A DNA stretch of 64,000 bases from Anticarsia gemmatalis (lineage: Eukaryota; Arthropoda; Insecta; Lepidoptera; Erebidae). Within the stretch, counting starts at the first letter, position 1; each line of letters opens with the position of its first letter. Both the position numbers and the translations under genes were made by a program. The stretch is from positions 3,697,124 through 3,761,123 of the forward strand of contig NC_134775.1 in assembly GCF_050436995.1 (NCBI RefSeq), read 5' to 3'. Of this stretch, positions 49,840-60,337 are shown in pieces. Below the pieces are notes generated by a model. The model made no database searches. It was given only the letters and a program-made list of their open reading frames with translations, and was not told the DNA's origin.

Positions 49840-50090
49840 ATAAGAGGGGCCCCTCCAATGCACACATCAATGCATATCCGGCTATCAATAAAAATGACTC
49901 TTGGAATGAAATATGATGCCCTAGTAGTGAATATTTTGGGAAAACGTGACGATATGGGCGGGGCCCCACAGTTGCACACACACATCTTATATTCTTATTG
50001 CATACACTTTCACCAGTTTTCGATATGAAATATCTCCTAGTTGTTCTTGGTGCACTTGTAGCTAAGAAAACGTGACATTGCTGCTAATAT
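49840..50090 (+). repeat. Class B module
   Basis: GC-like GAGGGGCCCCTCC and AATGCACACATC, F1 (49896-49948: TGATGCCCTAGTAGTG, ATTTTGGGAAAACGTGACG), GC box TGGGCGGGGCCCCAC, TTGCACACAC, F2 (50032-50076: TGCACTTGTAGC, AAGAAAACGTGACATTGC) and ATTCCGCGATGCAAAA. Its whole neighbourhood from 49.5 kb parallels 34.0-34.6 kb. Confidence 0.85.
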
Positions 50091-50554
50091 TCCGCGATGC
50101 AAAAAGAAATAAACGACGCGAGGGAGGGAAACCCTTGTTTCTACTCGTAATTCCATCGGAAGGTATTTTTTATATGTATACCAGATATTATATATGTATA
50201 TTTGTATGCCGAAGGAAATAACGTAAGGCTAATTAAAGTGTTGCTTTAAGCTGAAATAAAAAAAAAACAAAAAAAAGTTACGTTTTCGGATCATAATTTC
50301 ATAGATCATAATTGTTCATTCCTAAATGAAAAATTATTATTTGTGTGCACTGAAGGGGTTTTTTCGCATCAGATTGATTAATTTTGTCTATTTTAGAGTA
50401 GATACCTTATTTTTTTTATGAAAATTAAGATATTAATATATTTAAATGCATATTATATAAAAGGCATTCCTGGTAAACATTATAATATATGTCTGACAAA
50501 ATGAAGGACTTTTTAAAATTTGGTTGGTAATAAATAATAGTCCGTCCCTGGGGG
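50091..50554. other. AT-rich spacer
   Basis: No gene seen; homopolymer A runs and TATATGTATA strings only. Confidence 0.4.
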
Positions 50555-50755
50555 GACGAGTCATTTCATAACATCCGGTACTAGGGCATCAGGAGAGGGC
50601 AAGAGTAAATATCTCGTGGACACACGCAACTTGCACAGGTGTGGGGCCCCCACCCCAAATGAAAATTGTAGGGCGTATGAATTTGTATCTCGTGTAGCCT
50701 CATAGGACATCCGCTACGCCTCTTTGAATGATTGGCGGGCATCGGGGCCCCGCCT
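50555..50755. repeat. Class A module lacking its F box
   Basis: R box GACGAGTCATTTCATAACAT, CCGGTACTAGGGCATCAGGA, GGCAAGAGT (50555-50606); GC box 1 GTGGGGCCCCCACC with TTGTAGGGCGTATG (50640); GC box 2 TCGGGGCCCCGCC (50741). The expected F box is missing because a SINE-like repeat begins about 15 bp later. Confidence 0.7.
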
Positions 50756-50769
50756 AATAATATTGCACT

Positions 50770-51055
50770 TTCGCAGGTTCGCGAATCCGAGGCAACACAC
50801 CAATGACTTTTCGAAGTTATGTGTGTATTAGAAATAATTATCACATGCTCCAACGGTGAAGGAAAAACATCGTGAGGAAACCTTGCATGCCTAAAATTTG
50901 TTAAATACATTTATTGAGGGCATGCAAAGTCCCCAACCCGCACTTGGCCAGCGTGGTGGACTCAAGGCCTAACCCCTCCCTCATTACGGGAGGAGACCCT
51001 TGCCCAGCAGTGGGACATTAATGGGTTAAATTTATGTTATAATATATATATTTTA
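50770..51055 (+). mobile_element. tRNA-like SINE with RTE-type tail
   Basis: Begins with a B-box-like GCAGGTTCGCGAATCCGAGG, then TTTTCGAAGTTATGTGTGT, CGGTGAAGGAAAAACATCGT and GAGGAAACC, and ends CTTGCCCAGCAGTGGGACAT, TAATGGG plus an AT tail. This body and the CAGCAGTGGGACATTAATGG tail are very common in Lepidoptera and are thought to use RTE machinery. Confidence 0.65.
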
Positions 51056-51057
51056 TT

Positions 51058-52425
51058 TTTTTATTTATTTATTTATTCATTTATTTCAGGCAACTGAGGC
51101 CCATAGAAAATACAATAAACAAATTACAAATTAAAAATATAAATATACTAATACATACATAATTAATATAACTTATAATTATACACGATTACTACTATTG
51201 TGCAGCGTCGGCGTCGTGTATCGCGCAGTATCGGGTATCCGGCCACGGAATCGCCGGAAAACAACACCTTTCGGCCAAAATTCTGGCTCCATGAACTTTG
51301 TGAGATGCTCAGTTGGCACTCTCACCACGAAGGCATTAAAACCCACATTGTGACGTGATTCCAACCTCTGAACTCTCAAAGTCCACTTCGTTTTCGTCTG
51401 TATGTACTCTACAATCTCTTCAACCTTTGTAGAGTAATGCAGTCTGGACACGTACAGCGGCGTCACTGGTACAGCGGGACGCAGCAAGTAATTTGGTCCG
51501 GTCGGTCCAGTGCCGCACTTGTTCTGGCTCGGCTTCTTTTTCTTCTTCTGTACCATGATGAAGCCATCCTTGTCGGCCTGTTCCTTCGGTTGCTTTGTGT
51601 TGTCCTTCTGGGTGGATAGGCAGCTCTTCTGTTTAACCCCTTTTATAATTTGTCGCTTTGTCTGCGCTGCAGGTGTTTTCTTAGCGACTATATCGGCGTA
51701 GGCACGTGCAGGGGTCGTTGTACCTACGCGTGATGTCACAGAGGCCGGTGTAGAGGCGCATGCGACGACGGCGGCGAGCAAAGCTTCGTCAGCGATATCG
51801 GCAGCTGGTGACGCACTTGAGTTCGCCGATGCAAAACTGCTTATGGAGGCAGTCTGCGGTCCGCGGCGAGTGTTCACCTTTGAGGCCTCTGGTGACCTAA
51901 TTACTGAACCAACGTTGTGCAATGATGTAATTTCTGCACGCAGCTCAGCAATGATAGTGTCTGAGGCCTCTAGTCTGGACTGCATCTTAGTCATCTCAGC
52001 TTTTAACGACGTGATGTCCTTCAGCAGTCTCGTTACATCGACGTGATCGAACATGACGGGAGGCAGTTTACTGAGCTCTTTCGCCACGAAGTCAGGCACG
52101 TCGTCTGGGTCGGTCTTCTTCAACATATCAATTATATCTTGAAGACTCTTCTCGGAGCCCTCTCTGCGACGAGACGGCATCTGGTCCAGTTTTCCAAGAG
52201 ACTGGAACAGTAGCAGCTTTGCGCTGCTGACATCTTCCTCCTTGAAATTGGATCGGCATATTTGCAATATGCTCACCTCATCCATGTAATCAATTGCATG
52301 GACAAGGAACGCCAATAATTCGTTTAATATGAGTTTTTTCGAACTCATAATGTCACCGTGCAGCGGCTATGGCCGCGCCAAACGCGAATAAAATAATTCG
52401 TGCCGTGTACAGTGGATACACGTCC
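51058..52425 (-). mobile_element. Retrosequence carrying a single LINE-ORF1-like frame
   Basis: On the minus strand an intact ORF (51179-52348) is followed by a short 3' UTR and an AAATAAATAAAT-type tail at about 51058-51090. Nothing resembling endonuclease or RT is next to it. The right boundary is estimated from where the F' box (52430) starts. It looks like an ORF1-only copy moved by LINE machinery. Confidence 0.55.
51179..52348 (-). CDS. LINE-ORF1-like protein of unknown clade
   Basis: 389 residues from the ATG at 52348 (MSSKKLILNELLAFLVHAID), uninterrupted. The N-terminal region is helical, with KSLQDIIDMLKKTDPDDVPD and FVAKELSKLPPV. A coiled-coil stretch follows (LKDITSLKAEMTKMQSRLEA, about 110-150), then a Ser/Ala-rich linker, a lysine-rich patch (VQKKKKKPSQNK) and a C-terminal compact domain with LYVSRLHYSTKVEEIVEYIQ, YVSRL and VVRVPTEHLTKFMEPEFWP, reminiscent of an RRM-like nucleic-acid-binding fold. 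Coiled coil plus RRM-like domain is the layout of LINE ORF1 proteins. No RT neighbour is present, so the clade is unknown. Expression is not supported by any visible promoter. Confidence 0.6.
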   Translation of the reverse strand: MSSKKLILNELLAFLVHAIDYMDEVSILQICRSNFKEEDVSSAKLLLFQSLGKLDQMPSRRREGSEKSLQDIIDMLKKTDPDDVPDFVAKELSKLPPVMFDHVDVTRLLKDITSLKAEMTKMQSRLEASDTIIAELRAEITSLHNVGSVIRSPEASKVNTRRGPQTASISSFASANSSASPAADIADEALLAAVVACASTPASVTSRVGTTTPARAYADIVAKKTPAAQTKRQIIKGVKQKSCLSTQKDNTKQPKEQADKDGFIMVQKKKKKPSQNKCGTGPTGPNYLLRPAVPVTPLYVSRLHYSTKVEEIVEYIQTKTKWTLRVQRLESRHNVGFNAFVVRVPTEHLTKFMEPEFWPKGVVFRRFRGRIPDTARYTTPTLHNSSNRV

Positions 52426-52429
52426 GTAG

Positions 52430-52515
52430 CGCCTCTATAGATTTTTGATATTCTGGTGTCCAATGTTTTGGAAATTGTGAGCTGGACTGTTTGTCGACAG
52501 CATAGTGGCGTTTTT
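52430..52515 (+). repeat. F' box (third copy)
   Basis: TTTTTGATATTCTGGTGTCC, AATGTTTTGGAAATTGTGAG, CTGGACTGTTTGTCGACAGC, ATAGTGGCGTTTTTCG. Same subtype as 34215 and 49657. Confidence 0.7.
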
Positions 52516-52719
52516 CGAAGGACAGAAATATTGTAACATTTTTTTTATGTACAGTTTTGTAAAGCTTTCTGAATTGATATTTGCTAGCATCTGGTTATTC
52601 AGGCCTGATGTTTAGAATGTCGCACTGGGCCAAGTTCTAAACATCAAGCGTTAATTTTATAATATATGAAATGCGAATTTCGCACGTCATATATTACTAT
52701 CTTAACTTACTCAAACACT

Positions 52720-55700
52720 AGAGGTACTTAGTACCACTAGTGCAAACAGTCAACCGACTAATGGCGGTCAAACCATTCTAACACGGTGGAAGGAAATAGC
52801 GAGACACAAGACGGGCAGCAGCGTCTTGTGATGAGCCTTCCGCCACTGCGATCGCCAACCCGCCTGCCAAGCGTGGCGATTATGGCACAACCCCCCCATA
52901 ATAATGGCACAAAAAGATCGGCCCCTAGTCCCCGGCGGCCCCGCTATTCCTGACTATGGTAGCGGTCATGGTAACGGCGGGGCAAGGGGTGCTAAGAATC
53001 CCCGGCAGCGATCAGGCTACCACAACCGACGACAACTGGCCCTGGCAACATATAACACGCGCACACTGCGGACCGACGAGAAGTTAGTCGAACTGGAGGA
53101 AGAATTGAGCAGGATACGATGGGACATTGTAGGGTTATCTGAAGTCCGAAGACAGGGGGAGGACTCAATAATCCTTAAGTCAGGTAACCTGCTCTATTTC
53201 CGGGAGGGCGACCAGCAGTCCCAGGGTGGTGTCGGGTTTATCATCCACAAGTCCCTCGTGAACAACGTGGTGAAGATCGAGAGTGTGTCGACAAGGGTGG
53301 CGTACCTGATACTCAGAATTACCAAAAGGTATTCGTTGAAGGTCATCCAGGTCTACGCCCCGACTTCGGCACATTCCGACGATGAGGTGGAGGCTATGTA
53401 CGAGGATATATCCCGGGCTATACATAGCTCCCAGACCTACTTCACCGTTGTCATGGGAGACTTCAACGCGAAACTGGGCACACGTTGCGGTAATGAGTTG
53501 AAAGTGGGGCAATTTGGGTATGGGCAACGAAACGCGCGGGGTCAACTGCTGGCCGACTTCATGGAGAGGGAAGGACTCTTTATGATGAACTCCTTCTTCA
53601 GGAAGCGGAATCACCGCAAGTGGTCCTGGGTGGGTCCCGATGGTGCGACCAAAAATGAGATCGACTTCATCATGTCGACCAAACGGCGCATATTCAATGA
53701 TGTCTCTGTGATCAATGCGGTGAAAACCGGGAGCGATCACCGAATGGTAAGAGGCACATTGAATCTGAACATAGCGCTCGAACGGTCACGACTGATGAAG
53801 TCCACGCTCCGACCGGCACCTGCTCATATTCAAAACCCCGAGAGCTTTCAACTCGAACTACGTAACCGCTTCGAGTGCTTAGGTGAGTGCGTAGATGTGG
53901 ATGATTATAGCAACAGGCTCGTGGAAACTGTCCAGATGACTGGGTCCAAGTTCTTTAAGACCCAGCATCCAAAAAGAACTAAAAACCTCTCAGACCCTAC
54001 CCTACAGCTCATGGAAGAACGACGTAGGATGGTTCTGCAGTCCTCCGGTGACGTGACAGTCTGCCGGCGGCTCAATCGACAGATCTCAAAGTCCCTGAAA
54101 CGCGATACACGCCAATTCAACACCAAATGTGTTGAAGAGGCTATTGAGCTGAACAGGGGCTCTAAGGTGTTTGCCAGGGATCTGTCCATTGGGCAAAGCC
54201 GGCTGACCAAACTGAAGACCGAGGACGGCAGGATCATATCTTCCAGAGCTGAGCTCATGGGTGAGGTAGAGAAGTTCTACGGACAGTTATACACGTCCAC
54301 AAGATCACCTGTTTGCAGTGCGGCAAGATCCAAGAGCCGCACTAACCCGACACTATACCGAAGATATCCCGGACATCGACCTGTGCGAGATTAGTATGGC
54401 TCTCAGACAGCTCAAGAACAACAAGGCTCCAGGTGATGACGGAATAACAGCAGAGCTTCTAAAAGCGGGCGGACAGCCGATATTAGAACCTCTCCGAAAA
54501 CTGTTTAATTCCGTCATTCACGAGGGTACCACGCCTAAGGCATGGCACAGGAGCGTGGTGGTGCTGTTCTTTAAAAAGGGCGATAAAGCTCTTTTGAAGA
54601 ACTATAGGCCCATCTCGCTCCTGAGTCACGTCTACAAGCTGTTCTGGAGAGTTATTACGAATCGTCTCGCTAACAGGTTCGATGACTTCCAGCCTCACGA
54701 ACAAGCCGGTTTCCGAAAAGGCTTTAGTACCATAGACCACATACATACGCTGCGGCAGGTTATACAAAAGTCCGAGGAGTATAACCGGCCCCTATGTTTA
54801 GCGTTTGTGGACTATGAGAAAGCCTTCGATTCGATCGAGACCTGGGCAGTGCTATAGTCTCTCCAGAGGTGCCAAATTGACTATCGGTACATCGAAGAGT
54901 TGAAGTGCTTATGCGAAAACGCCACCATGTCAGTCCGCCTTCAAGACCAGAACTCGAAACCTATCCAGCTGCGGCGTGGCGTGAGACAGGGAGATGTAAT
55001 ATCTCCGAAACTGTTCACCGCTGCACTGGAAGACGTCTTCAAGCTTCTGGATTGGAGAGGACTCGGCATCAACGTCAATGGCGAGTATTTGACTCACCTT
55101 CGATTTGCCGACGATATCGTAGTCATGGCTGAGACCATGGAAGACCTAGGCGCAATGCTCGATGACCTCAGTAGCGTATCCCAACAAGTGGGTCTCAAAA
55201 TGAACATGGACAAGACAAAAATCATGTCGAACCACCATGTCAGACCCACCCCTGTCAAGATCGGCGACGCTACACTCGAAGTTGTTGACGATTACGTCTA
55301 CCTAGGACAAACTGTCCAGTTAGGTAGGTCCAATTTCGAGAAAGAGGTCACTCGTCGAATCCAACTCGGCTGGGCAGCGTTCGGGAGGCTCCGACACATC
55401 TTCTCGTCCGAATTACCGCAGTGTCTCAAGACGAAAATCTTTGACCAGTGTGTGTTGCCAGTGATGACCTATGGCGCTGAAACGTGGTCGCTCACTATGG
55501 GCCTTATCAGATGGCTCAAAGTCACCCAGAGGGCAATGGAGAGGGCTATGCTCGGAGTTTCCCTGCGAGATCGAATCAGAAATGAGGAGATCCGCAGGAG
55601 AACCAAAGTAACCGATATAGCCCTAAGAGTTGCGAACCTCAAGTGGCAGTGGGCAGGACACATAGCTCGCAGAACCGACGGCCGTTGGGGCAGAAAGGTT

Positions 55701-55881
55701 CTGGAGTGGCGACCACGAACCGGGAAACGTAGTGTTGGCAGGCCCCCAACAAGATGGACCGACGACCTGGTAAGGGTCGCCGGAGTCCGATGGATGAGGG
55801 CGGCCCAGGACCGGTCCTATTGGCGCTCGATGGGGGAGGCCTTTGTCCAGCAGTGGACGATTCCCGGCTGAGATGATGATG
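52720..55881 (+). mobile_element. Full-length RTE-clade LINE
   Basis: 3162 bp, flanked by an 11-bp duplication ACTCAAACACT (52709-52719, 55882-55892). It has a 184-bp 5' UTR, one EN-RT coding region (52904-55871) and almost no 3' UTR, ending GAGATGATGATG, the short repeat tail usual for RTE elements. It is GC-richer than the surrounding DNA. One frameshift and one stop codon inactivate it, so the insertion is young but not autonomous. Confidence 0.92.
52904..55871 (+). pseudogene. RTE endonuclease-reverse transcriptase (one frameshift, one stop)
   Basis: Endonuclease motifs: LATYNTRTLRTDEK, IVGLSEVRRQGED, VIQVYAPTSAHS, VVMGDFNAKLG, KWSWVGPDGATKNEIDFIM and GSDHRMVRG. A one-base shift lies near 54315-54325, where the frame moves from CSAARSK to RQDPRAALTRHYTED. 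RT motifs: KAPGDDGITAELLKAGG, KNYRPISLLSHVYKLF, QAGFRKGFSTIDHI, LAFVDYEKAFDSIETWAVL, then a TAG at 54855, then GVRQGDVISPKLFTAALEDV and LRFADDIVVMAETME (catalytic Asp-Asp), and the C-terminus WAGHIARRTDGRWGRKVLEW with FVQQWTIPG. These proteins are often labelled craniofacial development protein 2-like in databases. Confidence 0.92.
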
Positions 55882-55892
55882 ACTCAAACACT

Positions 55893-56050
55893 TGGTATCA
55901 GATGGTGGATAGTGACAGATGTATGTAGTGATAGGTCATGTAGCTTGCCTTATCATTATCGTCGTCAACTGCCTAAGGTCAAAATCATACAATATGGCGT
56001 TTATTGGTAACGTATGTACAAAAATATTGTAAAATCGGACCTCACATGAA
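55893..56050. other. Spacer
   Basis: No feature recognised between the RTE 3' end and the next module. Confidence 0.4.
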
Positions 56051-56165
56051 TGGGCGGGGCCCCAAATATGCACACCTTCGTCACTACATCCGAATTCTGG
56101 ATAATGCGACCTATTGGTAGCTTCTGGTATCCTAGTGTCGCATGTTTTCAAACACGAGACGTTAT
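56051..56165 (+). repeat. Class C module
   Basis: TGGGCGGGGCCCCAAATATG, CACACC, then ATTGGTAGCTTCTGGTATCC, TAGTGTCGCATG, TTTTCAAACACGAGACGTTA. Closest to 39541-39675, with a shared AAATACATTTTACCT downstream. Confidence 0.8.
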
Positions 56166-56214
56166 TGCACCACTGTTTCAGAACTACATAGTTTAAAATA
56201 CATTTTACCTATTT

Positions 56215-56590
56215 TGTTTCGAAGAGATTACAATACAATCAAAATCAGGGCGTCCACTAACCGTCTGGCATTCAAGGCCAAAGTTCGGGATCTCTTGCTG
56301 AACAAAGTCGCAATATCATCTCTATTTTCATAGTTTTTTGGTATTTATTTATGATATTTATATAGTATTATTTATTATTTTACTAGTTTTTTAATACCTT
56401 ATTATGTATTATAATTAAGCTTTATTTGTTTATCTTGTTCAACTCACTGCTTCACCTCTATTATACATCTACTTCTTCTTATCTCTGCATCACCCGTAGG
56501 TTGACTGGTAGAGAGTGCCAATGGCATTAAGTCCGCCATTATACAAAGTTTGTATATAAAGTAAATAAATAAATAAATACAATAAAAAAG
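56215..56590 (+). mobile_element. 5'-truncated LINE 3' end
   Basis: A short coding end (SPTNRLAF-like: RASTNRLAFKAKVRDLLLNK then a stop near 56331) is followed by a 3' UTR with GCATCACCCGTAGGTTGACT and GCCAATGGCATTAAGTCCGC, and a TAAATAAATAAATA tail. The UTR phrase is common at 3' ends of lepidopteran jockey/CR1-type LINEs. Confidence 0.65.
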
Positions 56591-56599
56591 AAATGAATT

Positions 56600-56994
56600 A
56601 TGTTTAATATAACTATATGGGATTGTAATGATAATGGCATTTTATATTTTTGGTGATTATCGAATTTGGTCTATTTTGTACTTAGAGATAGATTATCTTG
56701 AAGTAATTGTCTTGAACAAAGAACTCAAGATATTGAGAAAATATGCCGCTGTATGTTCTTCAAATTACAATGTTCTTCATCTGAACTTTTTACATCACTT
56801 ACTACAAGCATTTAAGTATTTAAATATTTTAGGCGATGAACTTTTGGTAAAAGAACAACACTCAACATAACGCGTATAATTTGGACAACTCAACACATAC
56901 AAACGTATAAAATTAAATAAAAAATTCCCAGCTTATCTATTCCTATCGATTTTTTTAGTATGGCATTCATGGTGGTCTCCATCTTCACCTCTCC
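56600..56994. other. Spacer
   Basis: An 80-codon frame at 56628-56870 shows no family features. No transposon ends seen. Confidence 0.4.
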
Positions 56995-57245
56995 CCTTCT
57001 CCTGTGTTCCCAGTGACCAATGTTTTGGAAAACTGATACCAGGCTACCGGGTCAATCGCAGCAAGTGGTCAACTGCTATATTTTATTTCAGCAAGCATTG
57101 TGTGTGTGCGCCCGGGGCCCCGCCTATTCGCAACACAGACGTGCATAAACGTACATGTCATTGTGTGGGAACTCTACTGGGCTTCCCGTGACGTGTATGG
57201 TTTAACTTCTGGTAGCCTAGTGTTCAATGTTTTGGGAAAAAAATG
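56995..57245 (+). repeat. F box, GC box, F box cluster
   Basis: F box 1 (56995-57038: TCCTGTGTTCCCAGTGACC, AATGTTTTGGAAAACTG), GC box GGGGCCCCGCCTA (57114), F box 2 (57204-57245: TTCTGGTAGCCTAGTGTTC, AATGTTTTGGGAAAA). Confidence 0.75.
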
Positions 57246-57634
57246 ATAAATTGTTCATAAACAGAATAGGTAATTTGCATTATAAAATAAAATGACTTTT
57301 CATTGTGAATAAGAAATGGTAGTTCAAATGTAAGTTCAAGATTATGTTTGCTATTTAGCATTATAGTTGTAAATTATAATATTATCTGCCGGTCCTCTAT
57401 GGCAAGATGCATAGGTGTGAATAAATTAGCTGCAGGGATCGTAACAAGTGACGTTCTATGACCTCAGCCTCTATTTATAGTATATGCAAAATATAAGGTT
57501 TCTATTTCTTTTGAATATTCTTAGGATTTTATTAATTATGTGATCAAATAAACTTTTCACGATCATTTTAAAACAGACAAAATACTATTTTTTGCAAATA
57601 ATAACAGTTTTTACTTACTGTCCAATCTGTTACT
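57246..57634. other. AT-rich spacer
   Basis: No gene or transposon end seen. Confidence 0.4.
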
Positions 57635-57919
57635 GAGTCACGTTTTTCATAACAATCGTTACTAGGGCATCAAAACGTTACAAGAGTTGTAGTGGTCAAC
57701 ATTGTGAGTTACATATGTGTGCATCAGTGGGGCTCCGGGCCCCGCCTACCGTGGACAGGGGTTGGTTGTAAAACTTGTCAATGAAAATTCGCCCTCTGCA
57801 TACTGCAATAAAGCACTATCTACGTCGAATGATTTAAATGTATTTTCAATATTTATTTCGTACCTCTACTTCCTAGCATCTCCTGGTACCTTAGTACTCA
57901 ATGCTTGGGAAAACGTGAC
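57635..57919. repeat. Class A module
   Basis: R box GAGTCACGTTTTTCATAACA, ATCGTTACTAGGGCATCAAA, ACAAGAG; GC region GTGGGGCTCCGGGCCCCGCC (57728); F box TCTCCTGGTACCTTAGTACT, GCTTGGGAAAACGTGAC. Outer span 285 bp. Confidence 0.85.
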
Positions 57920-58094
57920 AGAGACTATATCCTTAAAGACTGAGGTAATAAAATATTTAAATGAAAGAAAGTATACAAATTATATATAAAAAAACTATCT
58001 AACGAATAAACATGATTTCCACCTGTTGAGTATTGAAATAGAAGAAGGTAAAAACATTATCATAAATAAATACTAGTTTAAATAAAAAATAATA

Positions 58095-58345
58095 CATCAT
58101 CACCATCATTGGCCTGTGTCCATCTATTGCACATGATTCAGGTGGCGTCAGATAGAGGAATATTTGCAATGAGGGAACATCTTCGTTCGTGACTTAAAAG
58201 GCCTATGCGGGAGTGACAACCGCGACCGCATTTATGGCAGATGATAGAGCCCGGGGTCGATGGTGGGTTGGAGGCAAATAAAAAATAATACAGATGTAGT
58301 AAATTATCTTTAAGCGACTTGTCCCGCCGATACAGAGAACCCATT
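58095..58345 (-). pseudogene. LINE C-terminal zinc-finger fragment
   Basis: A minus-strand frame from the ATG at 58344 reads MGSLYRRDKSLKDNLLHLYY and then CHKCGRGCHSRIGLLSHERR. The C-x2-C-x-RxCxSRIGLxSHxRxC pattern is the terminal finger found on many RTE/CR1 reverse transcriptases. It is followed on the minus strand by a CAATGATGGTGATGATG-type RTE tail near 58097. The rest of the element is absent. Confidence 0.65.
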
Positions 58346-58471
58346 TTTTTTTAAATATCATTGTAAACATAATTTCAAATGTATAAATAACATTACGTAT
58401 TCGAACACGGCATTAAAGTTACTAACTAATATTAGAAATTTTTTTTCGCACCAGTATACTAATATCTATGT

Positions 58472-58744
58472 AGTCACGTTTTCCATAACAACCGATACCA
58501 GGATATCAAAACTTTGCAAGAGTTAGCAATACTCCCAGCATTATTTATAACCGGTGTTTGCATCGGTGGGGCCCCGCCCAATCAAAATTGAAAGGTGCTT
58601 CAAACATGGCGGCGTGATAATTCACTACAAATGCATACTGTATATTTAAGGACACTTTCCACAGATACAATTTTGCTCTTCCTTCCTCTCCGTACCTCTT
58701 GGTAGCTCCTGTTATCGTAGTGTTGCATGTTTTGGAAAACGTGT
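58472..58744. repeat. Class A module
   Basis: R box AGTCACGTTTTCCATAACAA, CCGATACCAGGATATCAAAA, GCAAGAG; GC box GTGGGGCCCCGCCCA (58566); ATGGCGGC at 58606 (a YY1/Pho-type core); F box CCTCTTGGTAGCTCCTGTTA, ATGTTTTGGAAAACGTG. Span 273 bp. Confidence 0.88.
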
Positions 58745-59170
58745 CTGGTAACTACGACATAGGGTTCATTTTAAAAGTATGAAAATGGTGTTAATCTCTT
58801 TATCTTCATTTAGTTTGTTTTATTTTATTTAGTTTGTTTCGGTGTTCCACTCTTGAGCAAACGCCTTAACTTTGAATTTCAGGTCCCACTTTCATCGTCA
58901 TAGTATTTTTTTAAATAATCGATTAACAGATTTATTAACTGAAATCAAGGGTTTTTTGAGTAAATAAAAAGAAAAAAATAAATCTTATGAACAAAGTTCT
59001 TAGACTTAGCTATTCTAGTATCAGAAATATTCTGGTTTGCTACTGGCTTACTACAGTCTATCAAGTTGTCATTCAAATGCTGGTAGAAGACCGATAACAG
59101 TATTTACATGTCTCTTGTGAAAAAAACAGAGTAATACTATTTGTTCACGTCCAATAAAGACATAGCCTGT
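58745..59170. other. AT-rich spacer
   Basis: No gene or transposon end seen. Confidence 0.4.
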
Positions 59171-59471
59171 ATTACGTTTTTCACAACAACCGATACCAGG
59201 ACATCAGAAAATGGCGATTCAAATTGTTGGATGTATGCATGTGCAGAGGTGGGGCCCCGCCCAATCATAATTGAAAGGTGTATCAAATATGGCGGCAGCT
59301 TCATAACTCACGTGTATGCAATACACACGCATTGCACACAGCTACAACACTACATGTTATTGGATGAACATGATTGTATAAGGGGGCCCACATGTTATAC
59401 CCACTTGCCGTCTAACAGTTACTCTTGGTAACTCCTGATATCTTAGTAGTTTATGCCTTGGAAAACGTGAC
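59171..59471. repeat. Class A module
   Basis: R box TTACGTTTTTCACAACAACC, GATACCAGGACATCAGAAAA; GC box GTGGGGCCCCGCCCA (59249); ATATGGCGGCAG (59287); second GC-like GGGGGCCCACATG (59382); F box ACTCTTGGTAACTCCTGATA, CTTGGAAAACGTGACTG. Span about 300 bp. Confidence 0.88.
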
Positions 59472-59810
59472 TGCTGCCGAGCGAGAGTGCGCATAGGGTT
59501 CAAATGGTTATTTTGAGAATGTTCAATTAGTTTTATGGGATATTTTGTAATTATCAATCATAATAACACTTTTTAACCTTTTTTTTATAATTCGGTTTTA
59601 GACATTGCGCTGTGTCTTAGGCCCGTGTTTAAAATATGTTTGCGATACATGTAACCAATATTAACTTTAATATAGGCGTAATGTGAATAATGACGTATTT
59701 TTAAATAACAAAAATAATTTGTTTTCATAAAAAATACCGAAACAAGTGTTAATATGCTAACTGACTGTATACATATGTGGTGAGAAACTATATTATATAG
59801 AGATACCGTG
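59472..59810. other. AT-rich spacer
   Basis: No gene or transposon end seen. Confidence 0.4.
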
Positions 59811-60095
59811 TGTCACATTTTTCACAACAAACGATACCAGGATATCATAACTTAGCAAGAGCAGTAGTCAAAGTTCCGGTTCACACGTGGGCATCGGTGG
59901 GGCCACGCCCCATTCTATTTAAAAGCTGTATCAAACATGGCCGTTTCAGTCTTCACATGCATACTGAGTATAGCTATAGGTACGTGTGGTTTCATGTACA
60001 ATATCGTGTAGGGGCCCCACTGATAAACTTATATTCTATGTGTACCTCTTGGCAGCTCCTAATATCCTAGTATTTGATACTTTGAAAAACGTGAC
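59811..60095. repeat. Class A module
   Basis: R box GTCACATTTTTCACAACAAA, CGATACCAGGATATCATAAC, GCAAGAG; GC box GTGGGGCCACGCCCC (59897); ATGGCCG; second GC box GGGGCCCCAC (60010); F box CTTGGCAGCTCCTAATATCC, CTTTGAAAAACGTGACGG. Span 285 bp. Confidence 0.88.
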
Positions 60096-60337
60096 GGCTG
60101 CTAAGCAATTAAGCAAGAATTATATTAAACCCTACTTGTGTAATATTTTTTTTACAGTTTAAGTAAGGATATTAATGTGTTATCTATTGAATGCGAAAGA
60201 TAAAAAATGCGGCTATTGCCTTAACCAAAATTACTGTAAATACTTCACGGGGAAGATACGAAAATAAAAATAATACGTTTGCTACCATGTACTGATAAAG
60301 GCCTATTTATCTACGTAAGATATGTATAGTATTCCAC

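Noticed and set aside
50770..50800. A tRNA gene at the GCAGGTTCGCGAATCCGAGG motif
   Set aside because: Only a B-box-like string is present, with no foldable cloverleaf, and it continues into a known SINE body.
53180..53740. 186-codon minus-strand frame inside the RTE LINE
   Set aside because: Antisense shadow of the endonuclease domain; no independent features.
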